Source of the DNA: Flammeovirgaceae bacterium
GTDB lineage: Bacteria; Bacteroidota; Bacteroidia; Cytophagales; Cyclobacteriaceae
Length of the DNA: 46,126 bases
Assembly: GCA_023251155.1 (NCBI GenBank)
Contig: JAHEZH010000029.1
Coordinates: 1 to 46,126 of the forward strand
Direction of reading: 5' to 3'
How positions within the stretch are numbered: the stretch's first letter is position 1; every line of letters begins with the position of its first letter. Shown here piece after piece: positions 15,125 to 23,811 of this stretch. The notes under the pieces are model-generated. The model did not search any database and was not told the DNA's origin. It saw nothing but the letters and a program-made list of their open reading frames with translations. Both the position numbers and the translations under genes were made by a program.

Positions 15125-17989
15125 ATGAAAAGAAAGACACAAACACGCAAAATCTGCCTGCTAGCCTGCAGCATCTTGCTGTGGTGCTTTCTTGCAATTT
15201 CCCATTTCACCCATGGGCAGTCTTCCATTAATTATTCGATTTCGGAGGGAATGCCCAGCAACGAAGTCTATGACACCTATCAGGATACGGAAGGATTTGT
15301 TTGGTTTGCTACCGATAATGGTGTCGTTCAGTACGATGGCAATGAGTTAAAAATTCTTCATGTTAAAGATGGTCTTACCGACCCGGTAGTATTTGGTTTT
15401 TTTGAAGATTACAAAAAAAGGATCTGGTTCAGAACCTATTCAGGAAGGCTGTCTTACTATGACCCGCAGTCAAAAAAAATACTGGCCTATGCTTACAATG
15501 ATAAGATAGCGGCTCTTGTTAAAAATGGAATCATATTATCCATCTATTATGACCGATCCAATAATCTTTGGATATACGTTACCGGCTCGGTGATAGAAAT
15601 TGATAAAAATGGAAACATCTCAGAAACCCGGCAACCGTTTAAGATATTCTTCTATCAGAAAATGGAACAAGGACATCTACTGGGAATAAATCCTAAAAAC
15701 GAACGGATTGACACTGCCATTATTAACGGCATTCATCTCCCAATCAGGTTATCAACGACTTTATCCAATCAGGTGATTTGTGCGATCACCATAGAAGACA
15801 AAATACTATTTTCTATTAACACTGATGTTTTTGAATTTAAGGGAAAGAAGGTAACCAAAGTATTCACGGGAAGGTCATCCATTGTTAGTCTTTCGAAAGA
15901 TAAAAATGATGACATCTGGGTAGGGTATTTCAATGATGGGGCTGAAATTCTGAATAGCCAGAACTACTCTTCTAAAGATTTCAATTTTTTCAAAAAAAAA
16001 TCCATCAGCAAAGTTATTCGGGATAACGAAAATGGATACTGGTTCGCTACACTGGAAAACGGAGTATATTACTTACCCAATAAAGACATTGATACGATAA
16101 GTTACTCTCAAAACACCAGAATCAAAGCTGCCATTTCTTTTAATAACGAAATCATTGCCGGCGACCAAAAGGGATACCTGCATTTTATAAATGCTGAATC
16201 TCAAAAAGAGATCTCCTCCATGTACATGGGAGGCCCCATTATGTCCATCTTCCAGGATGTAGAACGCAAAATATGGGTATCCACCAATGCCAGTGTTTTC
16301 CTGCTGGACTCCACCTACAAGACAATAAATCAATTCAAACCACTAAGTAAAATCGATTTTTCGAATGATGGTGACCAGTACGTTTGGGCAACTGGGGTTT
16401 TAACAACGCTGTTTGACATTAAAGGTAATGTTATTAAACACACAAAAACGGGTATATACCGCTCCATCCTGATAAAAGATTCTCTTCTGCTGTTGTCTGG
16501 TAAAATCGGAATAGAAATCAGAAAAAAGAACATGGATCTGATCGCCTCGCCTGATGAATTGCATAACATAAAAGTCAGAAAAATCGACTTATTGAATGAC
16601 TCCATAGCACTTTTATCATCGATTGGAAATGGTCCTATCTTATTAAATTTAAACAACTTCAAACCCGAGTGGCTGAACGTCAGTAAAAAATTCCCGGCAG
16701 ATAATACTTATGCCATTATTAAAATAGATTCCGTTCTTTGGGTGGGGACTGAAAAAGGTGTTTTCCGTATAAACAACCAGTATCTGTTTACACAAAATAC
16801 TCCCTTCAATCATCTTAGCAAGTTAAGCGGATTGCTCAATGACAAAATTGACTTATTAGTCAACACAAAAAAAAGTATCTGGGCTTTTTCCGAAGATGGT
16901 ATCTCCATCATTCCCTTATCCGAAAATCATTTTGACAATCAGACCCCTAAATTTTACCTCAAAGACATCTTTGTCAATAATAAAAAAACAACTGCCGGTA
17001 AGTACATTCACCTGAACCATGATGAAAATTACCTGAAAATAGACGTTGGATTCATTTCATTTAACAACAGAAATATCAGAATCCGGTTCCGGTTATCAGA
17101 AACTGATGCATGGTCGTATACCAACAATCACTCCATTGAATTTTTCGCACTTAGTCCAGGCAACTATAAAATAGACATGGAATACTCAACCAATGATATT
17201 GTGTGGCATGCGGCTATCCAGGATTTAAATATTTCCATCAAGGCCCCTTGGTGGAAATTATGGTATGTACAACTAGGTGCTTTCTTTGCCTTAAGCTTTC
17301 TCGTTTTCATTTTTATCATGACGAGAATATCACTGATCAAGCAGAAGCAACTACACCTTCAGAGTCTCACTAACCATCAACAAAAAATTATTCAGTCCGA
17401 AATCGAATCCATCGAAAGAGAAAGAAGTCGCATTGCCAAAGATCTCCATGATGGCATTGGCACAACACTTACTTCCATCAAAATGGGCATCAACCAGGTA
17501 ATGACCAGGTACAATCAGAACGAAGCCAACGAGGTAGAAAATCGTCTTCAGGATGTATTGAAGGAAGTGAAGAACATTATCCATGACTTGACACCTCCCG
17601 CACTCATGCAGTTCGGATTACACGAGGGACTAAAAAACTACATTGAGAAAATCTCCAGCGACACTCACGTGCAGGTGAAACTGGATGTTTTTGGAGAGGA
17701 GATCAAACAACCAAAAATCAATTTATTCGTTTTCCGCATTATACAGGAATTAGTCATCAACTCCTTGAAACACGCCAACGCCAAAAACATCACCATCCAC
17801 TTGAATGCCTTTGATGACCTTCTCAACATTCTTTATGAAGATGACGGGATTGGATTTGTTGCCGATGAAGTAACCAGGGGTAATGGTCTTTATAATATAG
17901 AATCGCGCATACAGGCACTGCAGGGAAAAATATTATTCGAAACAAGTTCAAAAGGCGTATCTTACTCGATTGATATCCCCTTACTATGA
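15125..17989 (+). CDS. Beta-propeller sensor histidine kinase (Reg_prop / Y_Y_Y / HisKA_3 type)
   Basis: A 954-residue membrane kinase. A signal-anchor (about 10-31) precedes a periplasmic region of propeller blades to about residue 630; the first blade reads GMPSNEVYDTYQDTEGFVWF. A Y_Y_Y-like domain (about 640-705) ends before one membrane helix (about 712-736). The cytoplasmic part has a coiled coil, the phosphoacceptor His775 in IAKDLHDGIGTTLTSIKMG (HisKA_3) and a HATPase domain (about 850-954; N-box NSLKHANAKN, YEDDGIGFV, GNGLYNIESRI). It is the NarL-class type, without a fused receiver. Its stop overlaps the response-regulator start by four bases. Related propeller sensors detect glycans or surface state; this one lies inside a glycan region, so control of that region is an inference. 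The ligand is unknown. Confidence 0.88.
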   Translation: MKRKTQTRKICLLACSILLWCFLAISHFTHGQSSINYSISEGMPSNEVYDTYQDTEGFVWFATDNGVVQYDGNELKILHVKDGLTDPVVFGFFEDYKKRIWFRTYSGRLSYYDPQSKKILAYAYNDKIAALVKNGIILSIYYDRSNNLWIYVTGSVIEIDKNGNISETRQPFKIFFYQKMEQGHLLGINPKNERIDTAIINGIHLPIRLSTTLSNQVICAITIEDKILFSINTDVFEFKGKKVTKVFTGRSSIVSLSKDKNDDIWVGYFNDGAEILNSQNYSSKDFNFFKKKSISKVIRDNENGYWFATLENGVYYLPNKDIDTISYSQNTRIKAAISFNNEIIAGDQKGYLHFINAESQKEISSMYMGGPIMSIFQDVERKIWVSTNASVFLLDSTYKTINQFKPLSKIDFSNDGDQYVWATGVLTTLFDIKGNVIKHTKTGIYRSILIKDSLLLLSGKIGIEIRKKNMDLIASPDELHNIKVRKIDLLNDSIALLSSIGNGPILLNLNNFKPEWLNVSKKFPADNTYAIIKIDSVLWVGTEKGVFRINNQYLFTQNTPFNHLSKLSGLLNDKIDLLVNTKKSIWAFSEDGISIIPLSENHFDNQTPKFYLKDIFVNNKKTTAGKYIHLNHDENYLKIDVGFISFNNRNIRIRFRLSETDAWSYTNNHSIEFFALSPGNYKIDMEYSTNDIVWHAAIQDLNISIKAPWWKLWYVQLGAFFALSFLVFIFIMTRISLIKQKQLHLQSLTNHQQKIIQSEIESIERERSRIAKDLHDGIGTTLTSIKMGINQVMTRYNQNEANEVENRLQDVLKEVKNIIHDLTPPALMQFGLHEGLKNYIEKISSDTHVQVKLDVFGEEIKQPKINLFVFRIIQELVINSLKHANAKNITIHLNAFDDLLNILYEDDGIGFVADEVTRGNGLYNIESRIQALQGKILFETSSKGVSYSIDIPLL

Positions 17990-18627
17990 GTGCCGAAGCC
18001 ATGGAATCAAACCGCACCGCTCCACTTACAGCTACTGTGCTGGTCGATGATCACGTCATTTTTTGCGATGGACTGGAAAAATTATTAAATGATTCCAACT
18101 ACTTCGCTGTGATTGGAAAGTTTCACACCAGTAGTACTTTTCTGAATGCACAAGAAAATATATCCCGGCTTCAGTTATTAATAGTAGATATTGAGATGCC
18201 CGAGCTAAACGGATTGGAACTGATACGGAAGATCAGGCAAAAAGATACACAGACAAAAATTGTGATTTTGAGTATGCACGATGAATCCACTTATGTGCGC
18301 GAGGCCTACCAATCGGGTGCCAATGGCTACCTGGTAAAATCGGTAGATAGCAATACATTGATTAAAAATCTGACCCAGATCATGCAGGGAGAAAATATTT
18401 TCCCTGTCTTGCCAAGCAAGTCCAAAACTTCGTCACCCCTTTCCGAGCAGGAAACGCGCATTGTAAAGCTTATCGCTACAGGAATCAATTCCAAAGAAAT
18501 TGCTCTTCATCTGAATCTGTCGCCCTTAACCGTACAGGCACATCGAAGAAACATTCTCAAAAAACTAAAAGTGAACAATACAGCAGAACTAATCCGCTTA
18601 TCCTTTTCGAAGGGATTTATCGAATGA
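17986..18627 (+). CDS. LuxR/NarL-family response regulator
   Basis: A 213-residue protein. The receiver domain (about 16-135) has the acidic pair Asp21-Asp22 in VLVDDHVIF, the phosphoacceptor Asp68 in LLIVDIEMPELNG, the conserved Ser/Thr position in IVILSMHDES and Lys in NGYLVKSVD. The C-terminal LuxR-type HTH (about 148-207) shows LSEQETRIVKLIATGINSKE and LTVQAHRRNILKKLKVNN. The ATGA overlap with the kinase gene (17986-17989) points to coupled translation and a cognate pair; it also decides the start. The protein should bind DNA as a dimer when phosphorylated. Targets are unknown; the neighbouring flippase and glycosyltransferase genes are the first to test. Confidence 0.92.
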   Translation: MSAEAMESNRTAPLTATVLVDDHVIFCDGLEKLLNDSNYFAVIGKFHTSSTFLNAQENISRLQLLIVDIEMPELNGLELIRKIRQKDTQTKIVILSMHDESTYVREAYQSGANGYLVKSVDSNTLIKNLTQIMQGENIFPVLPSKSKTSSPLSEQETRIVKLIATGINSKEIALHLNLSPLTVQAHRRNILKKLKVNNTAELIRLSFSKGFIE

Positions 18628-18631
18628 GGCT

Positions 18632-18639
18632 TACATTTG
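18632..18639 (+). promoter_or_regulatory. Candidate Bacteroidota -7 element for the flippase gene
   Basis: TACATTTG matches the TAnnTTTG consensus of the Bacteroidota primary sigma factor exactly. It would start transcription about 20-25 bases before the flippase ATG at 18666. No good TTG was found at the -33 position, so the call rests on the -7 element alone. It would allow the flippase to be expressed separately from the two-component genes just upstream. Confidence 0.4.
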
Positions 18640-18665
18640 TGTTTTCTTAAATTGAGTGCATCCCA

Positions 18666-20162
18666 ATGGGTATTGTTATTCGTCAAAGTATTTATACCAC
18701 TATTATATCCTACATCGGGGCAGTTCTCGGTTATATCAATCTGTTATATCTTTTTCCCAAGTTTCTAGCCCCGGAACAGGTGGGTTTGCTGCGAACTGTA
18801 CAAGATGCAGCTATTCTTTTCGTGCCCTTTGCCCAGTTTGGGTTAGCACAAAGTATTTTTCGGTTTCATCCGCAGTTAGCAAAAGATAAAGATTCAGAAG
18901 CAAGCTTTCTGAGTTTGCTGCTCTTACTTGCCATCAGTGGATTCGCTATCTTTTTGATTGTATTCAAAATTTTCGAACATCCGCTCCTCTCCTATTTTCA
19001 GGACAATGCTAAAGAGATTATCCAATACGCCTCGATCGTAGTATGGCTCACATTTATTCTACTCATTACCGCATTACTCGAGGCTTATTCACGATCGCAT
19101 CTTAAAACCGTTTTCCCAAATCTTTTGAGGGAAGTAGTTATTCGGTTGCTGCTAGGAGTGCTTGTGATTGTTTATTTTAAAGGTGGGCTTACTTACTCCG
19201 GTTTTATCATTGCTACCGTAATGGCCTATCTCAGTTGCCTGCTCATACTTATCATTTACCTGGCGGCACAAAAACACCTGTATTTTTCATTCCGCTTCAA
19301 TGCCATACCTAAATCAAAAATAAAAGAGCTGATTGGCTATAGTTTTTTCAGTTTTGCCGGCACTGCAGGGATGATCATCATTGGAAAGATCGACAGCATG
19401 ATGGTATCGGCACTGATCGGGCTTGCTGCCAATGCCGTGTATACTACTGCGTTTTATATGGCCGCTGTTATTGAAATTCCTAAACGGGCACTGAGCCAGG
19501 TAGCCATGCCTTTGATCGCCAGAGCGTTCGAAAAGAAAGACCTGAAAGACATTGCTACTATTTATCAAAAAACCTCCATCAATCAGTTTATTATTGGCGC
19601 CCTGTTTCTAATCGGCATTTTTATCAACATCGACAACATTTTTAACCTGATGCCAAAGAAAGACATCTATGAAGCAGGCAAATGGGTGGTGATCATCGTT
19701 GGGGTGGGTAAGTTGACCGATATGCTCTTCGGACCAAGCAGCGAAATCATCGTGCTCTCCAAATACTATGCTTTCAATATCCTACTTATACTGATACTTG
19801 CTTCATCTGCCATCGTCTCTTTGAATGTCTTAATCCCTGCGTATGGAGTGAATGGCGCTGCCGTAGGAGTAGCACTGGCGCTTATCCTCTTCAATGTGGT
19901 TAAATACTTTTTTATCTGGATCAAACTAAAAATGCAGCCATTCAGCACTGCTACTTTAAAAGTTTTAGTAATCGCACTACTGACATTGGGATTGAATTAT
20001 TTACTCCCCCGGTTTGATTACTTATTCATCGACATCATTGTCCGTTCTTCAGTAATCACTGTATTTTACAGCACACTCATTCTATTCTCCAAGGCATCGC
20101 CCGATGGAAATGCATTTCTTCAGAAAATAATGAGTACAATTGGGGCGAACTACAAACGCTGA
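18666..20162 (+). CDS. Wzx-like polysaccharide flippase (MOP superfamily)
   Basis: A 498-residue polytopic membrane protein with about 14 hydrophobic segments, the normal length and topology for O-antigen/exopolysaccharide flippases. The N-terminus reads RQSIYTTIISYIGAVLGYIN and FLAPEQVGLLRTVQDA, the conserved first two helices of the polysaccharide-biosynthesis group; YSFFSFAGTAGMIIIGKIDS (about 223-242) opens the second half. The family flips undecaprenyl-linked oligosaccharides across the inner membrane. Its 3' end overlaps the convergent glycosyltransferase by 13 bases. No Wzy polymerase or ligase is visible in the window, so the pathway is incomplete here. The substrate is unknown. Confidence 0.85.
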   Translation: MGIVIRQSIYTTIISYIGAVLGYINLLYLFPKFLAPEQVGLLRTVQDAAILFVPFAQFGLAQSIFRFHPQLAKDKDSEASFLSLLLLLAISGFAIFLIVFKIFEHPLLSYFQDNAKEIIQYASIVVWLTFILLITALLEAYSRSHLKTVFPNLLREVVIRLLLGVLVIVYFKGGLTYSGFIIATVMAYLSCLLILIIYLAAQKHLYFSFRFNAIPKSKIKELIGYSFFSFAGTAGMIIIGKIDSMMVSALIGLAANAVYTTAFYMAAVIEIPKRALSQVAMPLIARAFEKKDLKDIATIYQKTSINQFIIGALFLIGIFINIDNIFNLMPKKDIYEAGKWVVIIVGVGKLTDMLFGPSSEIIVLSKYYAFNILLILILASSAIVSLNVLIPAYGVNGAAVGVALALILFNVVKYFFIWIKLKMQPFSTATLKVLVIALLTLGLNYLLPRFDYLFIDIIVRSSVITVFYSTLILFSKASPDGNAFLQKIMSTIGANYKR

Positions 20163-21445
20163 AGCAAATCGCTTAACTTAAGCGTTAGTTTTTTGCGGGT
20201 ATAGGATGACACATCCCTTTCCGTTGAAGTCTCGTTTTTCTTCCAATGATAAAAATACCTGATCAAGGACTGACCTATCCCTGACCTGTCATCGCGTTCA
20301 AAAATTTCGCCTGCCTGTGTTTCTCTCAACACATCGGCTGCATCACCTTTAACCGGACCCGTAGCCAGAATGGGATTACCGGAGGCGAGGTATTCAAAAA
20401 ACTTACCTGGCAAATTCCCCGGAGCAATAGCCGTGTAAGCCAGTACTAACAACTGCAAATCCGTGGCTCCGTATACTTTTAGCAACTCGCTATGCGGAAT
20501 GGAATCAATGAACATCACCAATTTACTCAACACCTCATCATCGGCAATGTATTTCTTAAATCCGGAGTTTACATTACCGATAAACTCTACCGTCACATTC
20601 GCGTTGAATTCAGCATCGGTTAATGCAACCTGCTTTAATGCTTCCATCACAGGCCTGGGGTCGCGCAGCTCATCTACAATACCAATGTGCCGGATGGTAA
20701 ATTTAGTTGTTGTTACTCGCTGTACTTTACCAAAATCATCTTCGTCAAAACCGTTGGTGATCAGATCCACTTTTCGTCCGCTTAACTTTTCCAATCGGTC
20801 CACATGATAAGGGGCAATAGTAACAACACGATCGGCAGTAGTCAGCACTTTGCGCTCCAGTATCTGATGTCGCTGTCGCGCAAATCGGGTGAGCGAAAGT
20901 GTATCGAGTAAATCCCATTCACTCCAGGGATCGCGAAAATCAGCAATCCATTTCAGGGAGGGATTCTTTTTCTTCAGCTTTAGGCCAATGAGATGAATGC
21001 TATGTGGTGGACCTGTAGTGATGATCTTCTCGATCTGGTTATTTTTTATAAACTGTTCAAGAAAAGTAACGGAAGGCTTCACCCAGAACACACGGGCATC
21101 CGGGATAAACACATTCCCTCTCACCCAGCTGCTCACACTTCCAAAAAATGATTTCTTACCCGTGGTAATGAAATCACTAGGTTTCACCTGCTTCTTCCCG
21201 GTGAGAGAAGAAAGCCGGTAGAATAAATCATAAGGCTCCCAAATCGGAGACCTGATTACTTCCACAGAAGCAGGTACATCTTTCTGTAAGGAAGGATCCT
21301 GGATCGTAAACGAAGGATTGGATGGTGTATAAACATACGGTTGCCAGTCCAGCTTCACCAGGTATTTTACAAACTTTAACCAACGTTGCACACCACTCCC
21401 TCCGCTGGGCGGCCAATAGTACGTGATTATCAAAATCTTTTTCAT
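20150..21445 (-). CDS. Glycosyltransferase (GT4-like, Bacteroidota surface-glycan type)
   Basis: A 431-residue GT-B protein. It starts MKKILIITYYWPPSGGSGVQ, the Gly-rich first loop of this common Bacteroidota glycosyltransferase group. Further conserved parts are KIITTGPPHSIHLIGLKLKK, WIADFRDPWSEWD, RVVTIAPYHVDRLEK, LITNGFDEDDF (domain linker), IRHIGIVDELRDPRP (start of donor domain) and APGNLPGKFFEYLASGNPIL (EX7E-like region). No signal peptide is present. It is the last gene of a minus-strand series miaA-amidohydrolase-GT-GT and converges on, and overlaps by 13 bases, the flippase. The sugar is unknown. Confidence 0.85.
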   Translation of the reverse strand: MKKILIITYYWPPSGGSGVQRWLKFVKYLVKLDWQPYVYTPSNPSFTIQDPSLQKDVPASVEVIRSPIWEPYDLFYRLSSLTGKKQVKPSDFITTGKKSFFGSVSSWVRGNVFIPDARVFWVKPSVTFLEQFIKNNQIEKIITTGPPHSIHLIGLKLKKKNPSLKWIADFRDPWSEWDLLDTLSLTRFARQRHQILERKVLTTADRVVTIAPYHVDRLEKLSGRKVDLITNGFDEDDFGKVQRVTTTKFTIRHIGIVDELRDPRPVMEALKQVALTDAEFNANVTVEFIGNVNSGFKKYIADDEVLSKLVMFIDSIPHSELLKVYGATDLQLLVLAYTAIAPGNLPGKFFEYLASGNPILATGPVKGDAADVLRETQAGEIFERDDRSGIGQSLIRYFYHWKKNETSTERDVSSYTRKKLTLKLSDLLQRL

Positions 21446-21498
21446 CAGAGTTAATTATGAAGTGAACGAGATGTTAATTGATAAGGAAAAAAAACAGA

Positions 21499-22374
21499 TC
21501 ACTTTATTAATTTGTAATTTTTATATTCCCCCATTCGCCAGCCGGAAATACGCTCAATCCAAAGTCGTAGTTTATCCATGAAAGTGAAATTATTGCGGGA
21601 TAAATCCCGGTCATAATTCCAGTTTTTTTGATATATCCGTTTTCTCATTACTTCCGGATGATCTCCCGTATATCGCTTCAACGATTCAGTATCTCCGTAG
21701 TCAAATTGAGCTGCTTTACTCACATGCTCATCTACCCAGTTATCATCATGCCATAACTTCTGCATTGAAGTGTTTTTCTTCTGCAAGGCAACAGGGTCTC
21801 GCACCCATCCATAATGGTGAACATGAACATCAACTAACTTTACTTTCAATTTAGTATTTGGCTTTTTTCGAAAACCTTGTGCATCCTTATAGGAAAATAT
21901 CGATTTATCATTTCGTATCACCCGTATTTCTTTTCTATACCATGAGATAGCTTCGCCTATATAATCGTATGACCCATAGAAATGAATGTAATTGAAGAGT
22001 AAGCCTTCTACTCGCCTGTCATGCAAATTATCACGCATAGCCTGACTAATTGCAGGGAGATACTTTTCATGAATAACTTCATCGCCTTGAATATAGAAAG
22101 CCCAATCATAATCTGATGAAATGGCATGAAAAGCTTTATCGGTCTCTAACGCGAGAACATGCCCTCCCTGCCTCAACGTATCATCCCAAACAGTTTCAAT
22201 TATTTGAATTTTAGAAGAATCGATATTTCTAATCAATTCCAACGTCCCATCATCCGACTTTCCAACAGCAATTACAAATTGATCGCAAACAGGAAGGATA
22301 GAAAGAATGGCCTCCACTACCGGATAATCATATTGAATTGCACTTCGAATAAATGAAAAACCACATACCTTCAT
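21499..22374 (-). CDS. Glycosyltransferase family 2-like protein
   Basis: A 291-residue protein with a GT-A outline but an atypical start, MKVCGFSFIRSAIQYDYPVV, as in the group of Bacteroidota glycosyltransferases that act on large surface glycans. The nucleotide-binding strand reads FVIAVGKSDDGTLELIR (about 35-51), and the metal-site region is YDWAFYIQGDEVIHEKYL (about 89-106) with Gly-Asp-Glu in place of a classical DxD. VHVHHYGWVRDP (about 183-194) is a conserved His-rich segment of the group. No membrane helix is seen. It lies 24 bases after the amidohydrolase gene and 53 bases before the next glycosyltransferase on the same strand. The function beyond sugar transfer is unknown. Confidence 0.75.
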   Translation of the reverse strand: MKVCGFSFIRSAIQYDYPVVEAILSILPVCDQFVIAVGKSDDGTLELIRNIDSSKIQIIETVWDDTLRQGGHVLALETDKAFHAISSDYDWAFYIQGDEVIHEKYLPAISQAMRDNLHDRRVEGLLFNYIHFYGSYDYIGEAISWYRKEIRVIRNDKSIFSYKDAQGFRKKPNTKLKVKLVDVHVHHYGWVRDPVALQKKNTSMQKLWHDDNWVDEHVSKAAQFDYGDTESLKRYTGDHPEVMRKRIYQKNWNYDRDLSRNNFTFMDKLRLWIERISGWRMGEYKNYKLIK

Positions 22375-22398
22375 CCGGTGCTTACAAGTTATACTACT

Positions 22399-23802
22399 TT
22401 AGTACTTAATCCCAACGCCATTAGAGTTCAGCAGCTTTCCATTTTTGAAAGCTACTTTACCATTTACATAAACCACGTCAATACCATCCGAAAACTGGTT
22501 GGGATTTTCTACGGTAGCCCTGGCCTTAATCCTGGTCGAATCAAAAACAGTAAGATCGGCCCACGCGCCATCGGCTATAATGCCTCGGTCTTTCAATGCA
22601 GGAGAGATCAGATGGTGCTGCATGGTGGTCACTTTATCCAGTGCTTTTTCCAACGGCATACCGATGTCAAGACAATGACGGATGGAGGTGGAGAAACATC
22701 CTGCTCCACGGGGATGGGAATTCGCCTGTGCTGCATACTCTATTCCTCCATCCGAACCAATCATACAGAAGTCTTCTTTCAATGCAAGGTCAACCGTTTT
22801 ATCCAACGGTAAAGTTCCTTCCGGCACCGCTACCAGTTTTCTCATCTCTTTGTACTTGGCAAAACTCTCTTTAGTAAGCCGCTCACCGGTCCCGACAAGG
22901 CGTAAATCATTGTACGTGATGCCGTAGCGTTGCTGCCAGCCGTCACCAAAACGTGTAGAGTGAAGATACGTGGCCCAGAACGAATAGGGATAAACACAAC
23001 ACGTCATTTTCACATCCTGGGCATTGGCCGATTTGATTTTACGCAACGCCTCTTCCATATGAAAAGTACCACCGGTAGAATGCAGGTGATCAATATGAAC
23101 ACGCGCTCCGCTTTCTCGAGCCAGTCGGATCGCCTCCTCCACTCCGTTCAGTTCATCGGCACTGGAAGAATAGCGAAGGTGAAGAAACAGGGGCCGATCG
23201 TACTTCTTAGCCAGCTTGGCATACTCCATCACTTCTTCATACGGTGTCGGCTGGTATTCGATGCTGTGCGAAACGCCCAATGCACCTTCTTCCAAACATT
23301 TTTCTACTTGCTTCTTACGTTCGGCCAAACTGTTGGTACGGTAACGAACACGCATTACAAAAGTAGAAACACCATAATTGATCACGTGCGGCACCGCTCC
23401 AAACTTCCTGTAATACGCAGCTGTATCGGGACTGCCTCCATGCATTTGCAATGCCGTAGTTACCCCATCGGCTACTTTATATTTTTCAAAAATCGTATAC
23501 GTCTTTTCAGGATTGGCAGTATTGTCGGCCAGTATATCGATAAAGCCAGGTGAAACAATTTTCCCGGTTGTATCAATTACTTCCGGAGCAGTTAATGAAT
23601 TAAGAACCCCAATCTTCAGTTTGCCGGAAGCATCAATGCCAATATCCAGTGTTTGCCATTTGTTCTGATAAAAAGTCTTGCCGCCTCGCAACACGGTCAT
23701 CAATCCGTTATACGGAGAAGCAACAGCTGTTAGCGTATTACCGGACAAGGCTAAACCTGTAGCTACTGTACCGGTTAATTTCAAAAAATCTTTTCTCTTC
23801 AT
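22399..23802 (-). CDS. Amidohydrolase of the D-aminoacylase-like group, exported, HxH motif missing
   Basis: A 467-residue protein with a hydrophobic leader (about 8-29; KRKDFLKLTGTVATGLALSG, Tat-like but lacking a strict twin arginine). It has the amidohydrolase layout: a small N-terminal beta-domain (GKIVSPGFIDI), a TIM barrel and a C-terminal beta-strand set (GAWADLTVFD, VVYVNGKVAFKNGKLL). In D-aminoacylases the phrase after PGFID carries the metal-binding HxH; here residues 86-94 read GFIDILADN with no histidine. His121 (ALQMHGG), Glu171-172 (EEGALGVSHS), His208 (FLHLR), His236/His239 (HIDHLH) and Asp351 (GSDGG) remain. A mononuclear or catalytically altered enzyme is possible. It lies 9 bases after miaA and is probably co-transcribed. 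Confidence 0.8.
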   Translation of the reverse strand: MKRKDFLKLTGTVATGLALSGNTLTAVASPYNGLMTVLRGGKTFYQNKWQTLDIGIDASGKLKIGVLNSLTAPEVIDTTGKIVSPGFIDILADNTANPEKTYTIFEKYKVADGVTTALQMHGGSPDTAAYYRKFGAVPHVINYGVSTFVMRVRYRTNSLAERKKQVEKCLEEGALGVSHSIEYQPTPYEEVMEYAKLAKKYDRPLFLHLRYSSSADELNGVEEAIRLARESGARVHIDHLHSTGGTFHMEEALRKIKSANAQDVKMTCCVYPYSFWATYLHSTRFGDGWQQRYGITYNDLRLVGTGERLTKESFAKYKEMRKLVAVPEGTLPLDKTVDLALKEDFCMIGSDGGIEYAAQANSHPRGAGCFSTSIRHCLDIGMPLEKALDKVTTMQHHLISPALKDRGIIADGAWADLTVFDSTRIKARATVENPNQFSDGIDVVYVNGKVAFKNGKLLNSNGVGIKY

Positions 23803-23811
23803 ACGGACGAA

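Noticed and set aside
22399-23802. Twin-arginine (Tat) signal on the amidohydrolase
   Set aside because: The leader begins with KRKDF and lacks the paired arginines of a strict Tat motif; export by Sec or a relaxed Tat signal cannot be separated.
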